A stretch of 64,000 nucleotides of DNA from Vagococcus allomyrinae (GTDB taxonomy: Bacteria > Bacillota > Bacilli > Lactobacillales > Vagococcaceae). The stretch lies in contig NZ_JAEEGA010000006.1 of assembly GCF_017829975.1 (NCBI RefSeq), forward strand, positions 124,001-188,000. The letters run 5' to 3'. Shown here one piece after another: positions 1 through 7,913 of this stretch. The position numbers and the translations under genes were made by a program. The notes under the pieces are model-generated. The model saw nothing but the letters and a program-made list of their open reading frames with translations. It ran no database searches and was not told the DNA's origin. How positions within the stretch are numbered: the stretch's first letter is position 1; every line of letters starts with the position of its first letter.

Positions 1-842
1 AAGGTCGCGATAATCTTGCCAATGGCATCATCTAAATGACTTATCATGGCGTAATAGTCAGCAAGATGCTGCTGAATCGCTTGTTTCTGTCGCGGATATT
101 TTTCCAGTGATTCATCTCGTTGTTCCCGAACATCAAACTCGAAGGGGTGCTCAGGTAAAAAATTATCGGGCAGAGAGAGGGTTTCGCGTTGATACATCTG
201 TTGATACTTTTCTGGCATTGTTCGTGGATCATGAGGTGCCAGAAAAGAAGTGTACATAAAAAAAGGTTGCTTCTTATTAAGGGAGTGCTTTAAAAAATGA
301 ATGGTTTCATCTGCAAATAAATCTGTAGAGTGCTTGCCCAGCTCAATTTGTTCAGCGGGAATCTCGATCACTGTATTGGTGGAGAAAGGATCTTGAGTAA
401 ATTTATGCGTGTCGCGATACGCACCTGTTTTGTCGTAACGGTAAGTCGGCACATTCCAGTGATCCCACATGCCACCAAAAAAAATCTGATTGCCATTGGA
501 AAAGCTACGGGCGTATGAGTCTGTTCCATTGTGCCACTTGCCGATGCCACAGGTTTGATACCCTGCATTTTTTAGGGTTTCTCCAAGTAAGGGATGGTTA
601 TCTGGGATCGTTTCACCACAATTTTTGAGCTTAAAAAGACTTTGAGAACTGTGAATCATGGCTCTAGAAGGCATACAAACTGCCCCGCTGGTCCCCCCAG
701 GAATATGGGCTTGCTCAAAACTGATGCCTGAAGCGACTAATTCGTCTAAATGAGGGGTTTGAATCTCTTGATTTCCTAAGGCGTGGATGGTGTCAAATCG
801 TTGATCGTCTGTAAGAATAAATAACACATTTTTATTCGTCAT
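1..842 (-). CDS. Formylglycine-type sulfatase (C-terminus outside window)
   Basis: Sulfatase of the alkaline-phosphatase superfamily, hydrolysing a sulfate ester; the substrate cannot be told from sequence. The reading frame starts at ATG 840-842 and stays open for 280 codons to the window edge. Residues 1-12 carry the metal-binding start of the fold (NVLFILTDDQ), and C56-M-P-S-R60 is the consensus whose Cys is converted to formylglycine by a maturase. GKWH at about residue 97 is also typical of the family. There is no signal peptide, so it is probably cytoplasmic and acts on imported substrate. It diverges from a second sulfatase at 1071. No maturase or transporter gene is visible here. Confidence 0.9.
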   Translation of the reverse strand, partial: MTNKNVLFILTDDQRFDTIHALGNQEIQTPHLDELVASGISFEQAHIPGGTSGAVCMPSRAMIHSSQSLFKLKNCGETIPDNHPLLGETLKNAGYQTCGIGKWHNGTDSYARSFSNGNQIFFGGMWDHWNVPTYRYDKTGAYRDTHKFTQDPFSTNTVIEIPAEQIELGKHSTDLFADETIHFLKHSLNKKQPFFMYTSFLAPHDPRTMPEKYQQMYQRETLSLPDNFLPEHPFEFDVREQRDESLEKYPRQKQAIQQHLADYYAMISHLDDAIGKIIAT

Positions 843-1070
843 ATTAGATCTCCTTTAATCGTGATAGGGTAAGCTGATAGGTTTATTTTAGGCCTTAATG
901 GCTTGTTGGGAAAGGTTAAAACTATAGTAGAAATAGCACGAACTATAGATAGAGTTGTATTTTTCTATAAAAGGTAGGAAAAGACCTATAGTTTATTGAA
1001 TAAAAGTGATAGCGTTTGCTAGTATAATGGTAGTGTGAAGGAGACAATTAAGGGAAAGGAAAGGGACTTG
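843..1070. promoter_or_regulatory. Divergent sulfatase control region with AACTATAG elements
   Basis: This intergenic region serves both sulfatases. The word AACTATAG occurs at 920-927 and 941-948 (21 bp apart, two helical turns) and inverted as CTATAGTT at 986-993. A -10 TATAAT lies at 1023-1028 for the plus-strand gene, with no good -35. Between them, 1006-1020 reads GTGATAGCGTTTGCT, a two-mismatch fit to the CcpA cre consensus. The repeats look like operator sites for a specific regulator not encoded in the window; this is inference. Confidence 0.45.
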
Positions 1071-2564
1071 ATGACAAAACAACCTAATATTTTATTTATT
1101 TTAACGGATCAACAACGGAAAGATACTTTGACTGCTTACGGCGATTTGATCTGCGAAACTCCTGTCTTAGATCAACTGGGAGAGGAGAGTGTGGTATTTG
1201 ATAATGCTTATGCTAGTTGCCCGATTTGTGCGCCAGCTCGTGCCACGATACAAACAGGGCTATATCCCATGCATCATGGCATGTTAACCAACTCTTATAA
1301 TTATGGCAACATGATTCAAGAACTACCTAATTCAAGTGAGTTGTTGAGCCACCGGTTAAAGGCCTCGGGGTATCAATTGGGGTATACTGGAAAATGGCAT
1401 CTTGGGTCAGGAGTGGCTAACTTTAAGGCAGACAGTTATCTTCAGAAGTATCTGGGAGAGATGAATTTTCCTGAAATTACCTTTGATTATTCTGCTACAC
1501 CTGAAGAAATTGGTTACCAGGGCGATTATTTTCCTGGCCATGGCTTTGGTGGGCATCACTATCCAGAATTTAAGGACTATCTGAAGGAGCGAGGACTGAC
1601 TCATCAAATTGAGGGGATAATCACAGGGAATTATGGCGGACATCAAGCAGGTGAAGTGACTTCAGGTATTGAATCCACCATTGAGCATTTTTTAGTCGAA
1701 CGGACAAAAGAGTTACTCTCAGGATTTTCTGAGAAGGAGCCCTGGTATTTTCAATTGAATTTCTGGGGTCCCCATGAGCCTTATTTTGCTCCTACTGAGT
1801 TTCTGGATCGATACCGGCAGCGCGACATTCCTCAATGGCAAAACTATCAGGGGGACAGCGATAATAAACCGCGTATTCATGACTTAAAAAGAGCGAATGA
1901 TCCGACGTGGTCAGTGATGGAACCTTATATTCAACATTATTTTGCAAATACCAGTCACATTGATTATCAGATCGGTCGTTTGCTGACCTATCTTAAAGAG
2001 CAAGGGATTTATGACAACACGATTATTATTTTTAGTAGTGACCATGGCGAATCTTTGGGAATTCATAATGGCTTGTGTGATAAGGCAATTTTTATGTATG
2101 AAGAAACCTGTAGCATTCCATTGTTGATTAAAGGTGTGGACCAGCACCAGAGTCATCATGTGAAAGAACTGGTCAGCAGTTGTGATTTGTACGCCACGAT
2201 ATTGGAATACAGTGGCTGGGATAGAGGGACGGTTCAGCGAGATGGGTTGTCTCTAGTGCCATTAGTAGCCAATGAACCATGTTTTTGGCGCGAAACAGTT
2301 GTGACTGAATGCTCAGGCATTGGGAGTGTCATGTTTTCCCAACGAATGATCCGCAAAGGTGACATTAAATATGTGTTTAATTGTGGCGATATTGATGAGT
2401 TATATGATTTGGCCCAAGATCCCTATGAGAAAATTAACCTAATTGATCATGATGAGTTTCAAGGACTATTGACTGAGATGAAGGAGGCTTTAGAAAGCTG
2501 GATGTTAGCTCATGATGATAATTTAATTTTTGATTTCCGTTATTTACGGATGAGAGAGTCTTGA
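1071..2564 (+). CDS. Formylglycine-type sulfatase
   Basis: A second, complete sulfatase of 497 aa with a sequence clearly different from its divergent neighbour. The N-terminal NILFILTDQQ block and C53-A-P-A-R57 (then ATIQTG) form the formylglycine site; GKWHLG near residue 107 and SSDHGE in the second half are family landmarks. ATG 1071 is chosen because AAAGGGA at 1060-1066 is well spaced and the -10 at 1023-1028 puts the transcript start near an upstream in-frame GTG at 1035, which would then lack a leader. There is no signal peptide. The pair may desulfate host- or diet-derived sulfated sugars, but no glycosidase is linked here. Confidence 0.92.
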   Translation: MTKQPNILFILTDQQRKDTLTAYGDLICETPVLDQLGEESVVFDNAYASCPICAPARATIQTGLYPMHHGMLTNSYNYGNMIQELPNSSELLSHRLKASGYQLGYTGKWHLGSGVANFKADSYLQKYLGEMNFPEITFDYSATPEEIGYQGDYFPGHGFGGHHYPEFKDYLKERGLTHQIEGIITGNYGGHQAGEVTSGIESTIEHFLVERTKELLSGFSEKEPWYFQLNFWGPHEPYFAPTEFLDRYRQRDIPQWQNYQGDSDNKPRIHDLKRANDPTWSVMEPYIQHYFANTSHIDYQIGRLLTYLKEQGIYDNTIIIFSSDHGESLGIHNGLCDKAIFMYEETCSIPLLIKGVDQHQSHHVKELVSSCDLYATILEYSGWDRGTVQRDGLSLVPLVANEPCFWRETVVTECSGIGSVMFSQRMIRKGDIKYVFNCGDIDELYDLAQDPYEKINLIDHDEFQGLLTEMKEALESWMLAHDDNLIFDFRYLRMRES

Positions 2565-2574
2565 AAATAGTAGG

Positions 2575-2604
2575 AAAAGGCTGGAAATTTTTCCAGCCTT
2601 TTTA
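2575..2604 (+). terminator. Rho-independent terminator after sulfatase
   Basis: AAAAGGCTGGAAA pairs with TTTCCAGCCTTTTT directly after the stop codon; T-rich 3' end. Confidence 0.85.
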
Positions 2605-2704
2605 GCTGTCTGCTCTCAGATCTCATGGGGATAGGCAGAAGAGGGGCAGCCAGTGAACTAACTCCGTCTTAGTCTAATTTATTACTTATTGCTGAATCAG
2701 TCAT

Positions 2705-2732
2705 TTAAACTAATGAAAAGACCTGTTATACT
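2705..2732 (+). promoter_or_regulatory. Promoter of fetAB-like pair
   Basis: TTAAAC (2705-2710), 16-bp spacer, TATACT (2727-2732), followed by the Shine-Dalgarno AAAGGA at 2745-2750. Confidence 0.55.
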
Positions 2733-2758
2733 GGAAATATCGTGAAAGGAGCATCTTT

Positions 2759-3403
2759 GTGCCGCATTTATTTCAAGTTAAAGATCTTGCTTATGAAGTA
2801 GCAGATAAGGAGATTCTAAAAGATATTCAGTTAATCGTTAATCAGGGGGAGGACGTTGTTATTTCTGGCCCTTCAGGAAGCGGAAAAAGTACGTTGTTAA
2901 AACTGCTAGGTTCTTTATTAACACCAACCGCAGGTCAGTTGACTTTCGAGGGGCGGCCTATCAAGGACATCGAACCGACGGAATATCGGAAAGCTGTTTC
3001 TTATTGCTTTCAAAATCCTCAACTGTTTGGCGAAACGGTGAAGGACAATTTGGTGTTTCCTTATGAGATTCGTCAACAAACATTCGATGAAGAACGTAGC
3101 CTGCTACTATTGGAACAAATTGGACTGTCAGCTGATTTTTTGACTCAACCAATTAATGGTCTTTCAGGTGGTGAAAAGCAACGGGTCGGCTTGATTCGAC
3201 ATCTGCAAATAATGCCTAAAGTCTTATTGTTAGACGAGGTGACCAGCGCTCTGGATCGCCAAAGCAGTCTTGTGGTTAGAGCATTTTTAAAAAAGATTCA
3301 AAAGGACCATCAATTAACCTTAATTCGAGTAACCCATGTTCAGGAAGAGATTGAGCAGGCGACTCGTTTGGTGAAGGTTGTCTCTGGGAGGATTGTTGAA
3401 TGA
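2759..3403 (+). CDS. fetA: ABC transporter ATP-binding protein, FetA (YbbL) type
   Basis: ATPase subunit of a FetAB-type exporter; E. coli FetAB is linked to iron export and oxidative stress resistance. The 214-aa protein has Walker A GPSGSGKST, Q-loop FQNPQLF, signature LSGGEKQR, and Walker B VLLLDEVTSALD. The start is GTG 2759, eight bases after AAAGGA. Its stop overlaps the next gene's start by ATGA, so translation is coupled to the permease. The pairing with the UPF0014 permease makes the assignment firm; the transported metal is inferred from family knowledge. Confidence 0.85.
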   Translation: MPHLFQVKDLAYEVADKEILKDIQLIVNQGEDVVISGPSGSGKSTLLKLLGSLLTPTAGQLTFEGRPIKDIEPTEYRKAVSYCFQNPQLFGETVKDNLVFPYEIRQQTFDEERSLLLLEQIGLSADFLTQPINGLSGGEKQRVGLIRHLQIMPKVLLLDEVTSALDRQSSLVVRAFLKKIQKDHQLTLIRVTHVQEEIEQATRLVKVVSGRIVE

Positions 3404-4158
3404 ACACATTGGCGATAAATAATATGACATTAGTTTTGGCGGCTTCTCTGGTGGTCATCTCGTTATTTTTGTCTTATAAGGAGCAGCTAAAATTAGAAAA
3501 ATCGATTATTGTCAGCGTTGTTCGTGCGGTAGTTCAGTTGACTGTCATAGGCTATGTTTTAAAATATGTGTTTCAAAGTAGTCAATTAGTGCTTGTAATT
3601 GCCATGTTTTTGGTGATTTGCTTTAATGCGTCATACAATGCGGCTAAAAAGAATCCCGGGATTCCTAATATATTTCGGACCTCACTGATCGCTATTACCA
3701 GTGGCACCTTGGTTACTTTGGCTATTTTGGTTGCCAGTGGCTCCATTCAATTAGTTGCGTCCCAAGTGGTACCAATTACTGGGATGATTGCCAGTAATTC
3801 AATGGTAGCCATTGGTTTGTGTTATCGTCATATGACCACCGCTTTTAAAGATCGGCGTCAGCAAGTTCAAGAGCGTTTGGCTTTAGGCGCAAATTTGAAG
3901 CAGGCTTCCCGAATTATTGTGCGAGAGAGCATTCGAACAGGAATTACACCTACCTTAGATTCAACTAAAACCATGGGCATTGTCAGTTTGCCGGGGATGA
4001 TGAGCGGATTGATCTTTGCTGGTGTTGACCCGGTACATGCGATAAAGTACCAGATAATGGTGGTCTTTATGTTGATGTCTACCACTGCGATTGCCTCTGT
4101 GATCGCTTGCTACGGTAGTTATCGCGGTTATTTTAATGAGTATGATCAGTTAGTTTAA
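3400..4158 (+). CDS. fetB: ABC transporter permease, FetB (YbbM, UPF0014) type
   Basis: Membrane subunit of the FetAB-type exporter, 252 aa with about six or seven hydrophobic segments. The conserved UPF0014 blocks are visible: a MIASNSMVA stretch, then a cytoplasmic RRQQVQERLALGA segment and the TKTMGIVSLPGMMSG block characteristic of the family. It starts at ATG 3400 inside the end of the ATPase gene (4-bp overlap), so the two are made as one unit. No metal-sensing regulator is adjacent. Confidence 0.87.
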   Translation: MNTLAINNMTLVLAASLVVISLFLSYKEQLKLEKSIIVSVVRAVVQLTVIGYVLKYVFQSSQLVLVIAMFLVICFNASYNAAKKNPGIPNIFRTSLIAITSGTLVTLAILVASGSIQLVASQVVPITGMIASNSMVAIGLCYRHMTTAFKDRRQQVQERLALGANLKQASRIIVRESIRTGITPTLDSTKTMGIVSLPGMMSGLIFAGVDPVHAIKYQIMVVFMLMSTTAIASVIACYGSYRGYFNEYDQLV

Positions 4159-4268
4159 GAATTGTCGGAGAGATTCAGCTGTCAATGCTTTCTTCTCGCT
4201 GTTCTTCATGATATACTAACAAATGGTTAAAATTTTTCTACTATGGTAATAACATAGGGAGAAATCAT

Positions 4269-4287
4269 AAGGAGTCGTCCAATGTAA
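4269..4287 (+). promoter_or_regulatory. Shine-Dalgarno plus ATG-TAA start-stop in the prfC leader
   Basis: AAGGAG (4269-4274) sits seven bases before ATG 4282-4284, which is followed at once by TAA. This is a minimal one-codon reading frame about 80 nt upstream of the prfC start. Whether ribosomes use it is not known. Confidence 0.35.
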
Positions 4288-4366
4288 ATATACACATCTT
4301 ATAAAATAATCCGAATAGCTAGTTAAACCAAAAGATAAATTGATGAAGAGAAGAAGGAGATTAGTG

Positions 4367-5941
4367 ATGAGTCAAACACAACGTGAAGCCGTTGATAGTC
4401 GGCGAACATTTGCCATTATATCCCATCCAGATGCGGGGAAAACCACCATTACAGAGCAATTATTGCTTTTTGGAGGGGCCATTCGCCAAGCTGGGACGGT
4501 AAAAGGAAAAAAAACAGGTAACTTTGCAAAATCCGATTGGATGGAAATAGAGAAACAAAGAGGCATTTCTGTAACCAGTTCAGTCATGCAATTTGATTAC
4601 GATAACAAGCGAGTGAATATTTTAGATACGCCGGGTCATGAGGATTTCTCAGAAGATACCTATCGTACCTTAATGGCAGTTGATGCAGCTGTCATGGTAG
4701 TAGATAGTGGTAAAGGGATTGAAGCCCAGACCAAGAAATTATTTCAAGTCTGTCGCATGCGCGGCATTCCAATTTTTACGTTTATGAATAAATTAGACCG
4801 AGATGGCCGCGAGCCTTTGGATTTGCTAGCGGAATTGGAAGAAGTTTTGGAGATTGAGTCTTATCCAATGAACTGGCCAATTGGCATGGGGAAAGGTCTT
4901 GAAGGTCTTTATGATGTTTATCATCAACGGGTGGAGCTTCATCGCCCAGAAAACTACGATGGCGAACGCTTTATTCCTTTAGTCGAGGGGGATATTCCGG
5001 CAGATCATCGCTTGCATCAGGACGCTGTTTACAATCAGGCATTGGAAGATGTGGAGTTGTTAGTAGAAGCAGGTAATGAGTTTTCAGAAGAAAAAATCGC
5101 TGCCGGTAAATTGACACCTGTCTTTTTTGGTTCAGCTTTGACGAACTTTGGGGTTCAAACGTTTCTGGAGACGTTTTTGCAATTCGCTCCTAAACCCTCG
5201 TCTCATGTGACGAAAGATGAGCAGGAAGTTAGTCCTTATGAAGAAGATTTTTCTGGCTTTGTCTTTAAAATTCAAGCGAATATGAATCCAGCTCATCGTG
5301 ATCGGATCGCCTTTATTCGCATTTGTTCTGGCACCTTTGAGCGTGGCATGGATGTTTTCTTAGAACGAACTGGCAAGAAATTTAAACTAAGTAATTCAAC
5401 CCAGTTTATGGCAGATACTCGTGAAACAGTAGAAGAAGCGGTGGCTGGTGATATTATTGGGTTATATGATACGGGGAATTATCAAATTGGTGACACGATT
5501 TACTCTGGCAAATTGAAGGTTGCTTATGAGGAATTGCCACAGTTCACGCCTGAATTATTTATGAAAGTAACGGCTAAAAATGTTATGAAACAAAAATCAT
5601 TCCACAAAGGAATGGCTCAGTTAGTTCAAGAGGGGGCAATTCAGCTGTATAAGACAATTGTGACCGAGGATTATATCATTGGTGCAGTTGGACAGTTACA
5701 ATTTGAAGTGTTCCAACATCGAATGTTAAATGAATACAACACAGAAGTGATTATGACGCCAATGGGAACTAAAACCGCTCGCTGGATTGATCCGAAAGAT
5801 TTAGATGAGAGCATGAGTTCAAGTCGAAATATTTTAGTGAAAGATCGTTTTGACAATCCTTTATTCTTATTTGAAAATCAGTTTGCCATGCGTTGGTTCT
5901 CAGATAAGTATCCCGATGTGGAGTTAAAGGCCTTGCTGTAG
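4367..5941 (+). CDS. prfC: Peptide chain release factor 3
   Basis: GTPase that recycles RF1/RF2 from the ribosome after termination. The 524-aa length fits RF3. G1 HPDAGKTT, the switch region [10 protein letters not shown]3 DTPGHEDF and G4 NKLD are all present, followed by the OB-fold domain and a C-terminal domain. ATG 4367 is chosen because AAGGAG at 4353-4358 lies eight bases before it; in-frame TTG/ATG codons at 4340-4343 precede that site and are unlikely starts. The gene stands alone between the fetAB pair and a strong terminator. Its leader contains an ATG-TAA start-stop pair. Confidence 0.95.
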   Translation: MSQTQREAVDSRRTFAIISHPDAGKTTITEQLLLFGGAIRQAGTVKGKKTGNFAKSDWMEIEKQRGISVTSSVMQFDYDNKRVNILDTPGHEDFSEDTYRTLMAVDAAVMVVDSGKGIEAQTKKLFQVCRMRGIPIFTFMNKLDRDGREPLDLLAELEEVLEIESYPMNWPIGMGKGLEGLYDVYHQRVELHRPENYDGERFIPLVEGDIPADHRLHQDAVYNQALEDVELLVEAGNEFSEEKIAAGKLTPVFFGSALTNFGVQTFLETFLQFAPKPSSHVTKDEQEVSPYEEDFSGFVFKIQANMNPAHRDRIAFIRICSGTFERGMDVFLERTGKKFKLSNSTQFMADTRETVEEAVAGDIIGLYDTGNYQIGDTIYSGKLKVAYEELPQFTPELFMKVTAKNVMKQKSFHKGMAQLVQEGAIQLYKTIVTEDYIIGAVGQLQFEVFQHRMLNEYNTEVIMTPMGTKTARWIDPKDLDESMSSSRNILVKDRFDNPLFLFENQFAMRWFSDKYPDVELKALL

Positions 5942-6026
5942 GTCGACTAACCGAAGGACCTGATCTTAGTCGTACACCCACCTCAGCTTTTAGAGAGAAA
6001 GATGAGTGTGTCTATAGATATGATGT

Positions 6027-6061
6027 GAAACATGCTTATCAAATGAGCATGTTTCTTTTAA
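6027..6061 (+). terminator. prfC terminator
   Basis: Ten-base-pair stem GAAACATGCT/AGCATGTTTC (6027-6036 with 6046-6055) followed by a T-rich tail. Confidence 0.88.
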
Positions 6062-6173
6062 TTTTATGTCAAATGTAGATTCAGATAGACCGATTACCAA
6101 TTTTGACTAAAACCTAGGCAAAATGCATCTGGTTAAAGAGTAATAAGTTGTTTTGTGATTTAGACAATGAGGA

Positions 6174-6338
6174 TTATTTCTTTTTATAGGCTAAAGCAAA
6201 GAGCAGGAATACGAGGGAGACAAAATAGTCTGAGAGACCTGTAAAAAAATCTTTATAGAAAGTATCTATTGTTGCGGAGGCAAAGAAACTAATGCTTGCT
6301 AAATAGAGGAATAGTCTAGGGAAAGTTGTTTTTTTCAT
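6174..6338 (-). CDS. Small hydrophobic protein, 54 aa
   Basis: A short reading frame starting at ATG 6336-6338 on the minus strand, preceded by AAAGGAGA with an ideal seven- to eight-base gap. The peptide begins MKKTTFPRLF, has two hydrophobic segments (about residues 8-22 and 36-51) separated by a polar turn, and ends YKKK, which fits a two-helix membrane protein. I do not recognise a family. It lies alone in a gene-poor region, about 450 bp downstream of the candidate sRNA on the same strand. It could be a genus-specific small membrane protein; a toxin role cannot be excluded. Confidence 0.6.
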   Translation of the reverse strand: MKKTTFPRLFLYLASISFFASATIDTFYKDFFTGLSDYFVSLVFLLFALAYKKK

Positions 6339-6777
6339 GAGATTCTCCTTTTTCTTTCATTGATACAGATAGATTGCGTCTTAACTTAAACAAGGAGTTA
6401 TGTTAATCGTTAGGTAAAAAGTAAATACCCCTGCACAACGAATGTAGGGGTAAGATAAAAAATATTGAATAGGAACCTTTAGTTTAACATAGGGAAGAAA
6501 AGAGATGATGAAATTATCGTATATGAATAATACCCGTTTTTCGTACGACCGATAATACTATAATCATGGATTAATTGATTAAAACCACATGTATACAGAT
6601 AGAAAGCAAGGCTCCAATGTATTTTTTTTTTTAGAGTTCACGTTAAGGACAGAACTTAGAATGTGAGTTTGAAACATTCTTTGGAGAATGAGCATCTCGC
6701 AATTGGTAGTAGATTTAGTGAGAATAAAGGATTAGTAAACGATAAACAAAATGGCAAGGAATGTTTTTTCTCGCTGG
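6339..6777. other. Non-coding stretch, no gene seen
   Basis: This stretch is AT-rich with no convincing coding frame. A hairpin TACCCCT/AGGGGTA at 6425-6451 could end minus-strand transcription, though the tail is weak. A ten-T run lies near 6620. Confidence 0.4.
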
Positions 6778-6779
6778 GA

Positions 6780-6960
6780 GTAAAATAATACCACTAGGTA
6801 TAGGGGCCTAGTGGTACGGTTTGTAAGTGACAGCCTAGTGTACAGAAATCTTTAAGGGATAGCGTAGTTCAATCTCTATTTATGACAATTGGAGGATTCA
6901 CATGAAATAGAGTTGGGGTTATTGAACTACAGGTTTAAGATGGCTGTCATCTACTAACCT
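6780..6960 (-). ncRNA. Candidate structured small RNA with C-rich loops
   Basis: On the minus strand a promoter (-35 TTCACT at 6990-6995, 17-bp spacer, -10 TATAAT at 6967-6972) points into a rod-like fold ending in a terminator. Outer stem: 6942-6949 with 6828-6835 (8 bp), continuing as AAGAT 6937-6941 with 6848-6852. Inner stems: 6921-6929 with 6865-6873 (9 bp) and 6905-6912 with 6874-6881 (8 bp). The terminator stem pairs 6807-6816 with 6789-6798 (10 bp), followed by a U-rich tail. Unpaired C-rich segments are the apical loop (CCTCC, 6891-6895), a bulge AACCCCAA (6913-6920) and the terminator loop CCCCTATA (6799-6806). Exposed CCUCC/CCCC motifs are typical of Firmicutes sRNAs that pair with Shine-Dalgarno sites. 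A 6S-like RNA is an alternative. No known family is recognised. Confidence 0.6.
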
Positions 6961-6966
6961 TTTACC

Positions 6967-6995
6967 ATTATAACAAAAAGCACCCATTAAGTGAA
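6967..6995 (-). promoter_or_regulatory. Promoter of candidate sRNA
   Basis: On the minus strand: TTCACT (6990-6995), spacer of 17, TATAAT (6967-6972). There is no coding frame with a ribosome binding site directly behind it. Confidence 0.6.
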
Positions 6996-7190
6996 CAAGG
7001 AGCGAAAATATCGTCTTACTAGATTCCTAGATAATAAATGCTTATGGCCATTAATTTCATAGTTTTGTTCATTTTGAGAAATAAAATCACCATTTCATGG
7101 TAAGCTATCATTAGGAAGCGTTGCTGGACTAATCAGCAAGGAACTTTTGATCGATCCAGGTGAGAGAAACTATGTTAAGGAGTTTTGGAT

Positions 7191-7778
7191 ATGTCAGAAT
7201 CAACTATTACAAAAACGGCTTTGAGCGAGTCAGTGATTGAGCTTTGTCAACACAAGCGTTTTGAGAAAATTAGTATTAGCGACATTACTGAAAAATGTGG
7301 CTTAAATCGTCAGACCTTTTATTATCATTTTACTGATAAGTACGACTTATTAGCTTGGATCTATCAAGAACGAACATTTAAAGACTTGCGTGGAGATGTT
7401 CGGTTAGATAATTGGGAGGCGCAAGTTTGTTTGATGCTTGACAGCATTCAAACCCATCACAACTTTTATCGAAATACTGTCACTGCAGATCCCAATACTT
7501 TTGCCGTTGTATTTGGACGTGTGACGACTGCTTTGTTTTTGGAGTTGTTTGCTCGGTTGGATAAGAATGGCTTAGTAAGCATGGCAGATCGTCGATTTTA
7601 TGCTAAATTCTTTTCTTATGGTTGTAGTGGCGTCGTGATAGAGTGGATACAAGATGGGGCTAGAGTGAGTGCAGACAGTATTGGCCATCAATTGTTTCGC
7701 TTAGCGAAAGACACTGAACGTCTAGCGAATGCACGGTTTGAAGAAGAATTGGCTGAAGGGCTTTTCTCAAGGGAATAG
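7191..7778 (+). CDS. TetR/AcrR family regulator, DhaS-like
   Basis: DNA-binding repressor-type protein of 195 aa. The N-terminal helix-turn-helix contains the TetR signature ISDITEKCGLNRQTFYYHF (about residues 27-45), and the C-terminal half matches the ligand-binding shape of DhaS-like TetR proteins. ATG 7191 is eight bases after AAGGAG (7177-7182); an upstream in-frame TTG is too close to that site. It sits upstream of and codirectional with oleate hydratase, whose promoter region holds repeated AGACA(A/G)TT words. A role in fatty-acid-responsive control of that gene is inferred. Confidence 0.85.
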   Translation: MSESTITKTALSESVIELCQHKRFEKISISDITEKCGLNRQTFYYHFTDKYDLLAWIYQERTFKDLRGDVRLDNWEAQVCLMLDSIQTHHNFYRNTVTADPNTFAVVFGRVTTALFLELFARLDKNGLVSMADRRFYAKFFSYGCSGVVIEWIQDGARVSADSIGHQLFRLAKDTERLANARFEEELAEGLFSRE

Positions 7779-7801
7779 GATTAGGCGGGATTCCCTTTTT
7801 A
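7770..7801 (+). terminator. Terminator overlapping the TetR stop codon
   Basis: AAGGGAAT (7770-7777) pairs with ATTCCCTT (7791-7798), followed by Ts; the stop codon lies inside the 5' arm. Confidence 0.7.
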
Positions 7802-7882
7802 GACAATTAGCCGATTTTGTCGTAAGTTTAGACAGTTAGCACCCCTTGTATAGAGACAGTTCCCCCTTTCCTCAGTATAGTA
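7799..7882 (+). promoter_or_regulatory. Oleate hydratase promoter with three AGACA(A/G)TT repeats
   Basis: Direct repeats with core AGACAATT/AGACAGTT lie at 7802-7809, 7831-7838 and 7855-7862. The first two extend to TTTAGACA(A/G)TTAGC over 14 bases. The first also forms the inverted pair GACAA-N10-TTGTC (7803-7822). The third overlaps a -35-like GAGACA (7854-7859), with TATAGT at 7877-7882 after a 17-bp spacer. These are candidate operators for the TetR protein upstream. Confidence 0.5.
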
Positions 7883-7913
7883 AGAGTATCAAATCAAGGA
7901 AAGAGGTAACCAC

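Noticed and set aside
4284-4312. A TAAAATAATCCGAA word shared in inverted orientation with 24422-24446, with similar flanks
   Set aside because: Exact matches of 14 bases are expected by chance in 64 kb of AT-rich sequence; the flanks do not align well enough for a repeat family.
6891-6912. Plus-strand GGAGG followed by ATG-AAA-TAG, a two-codon frame
   Set aside because: It is the complement of the CCTCC loop of the candidate minus-strand RNA; the promoter and terminator support the other strand.
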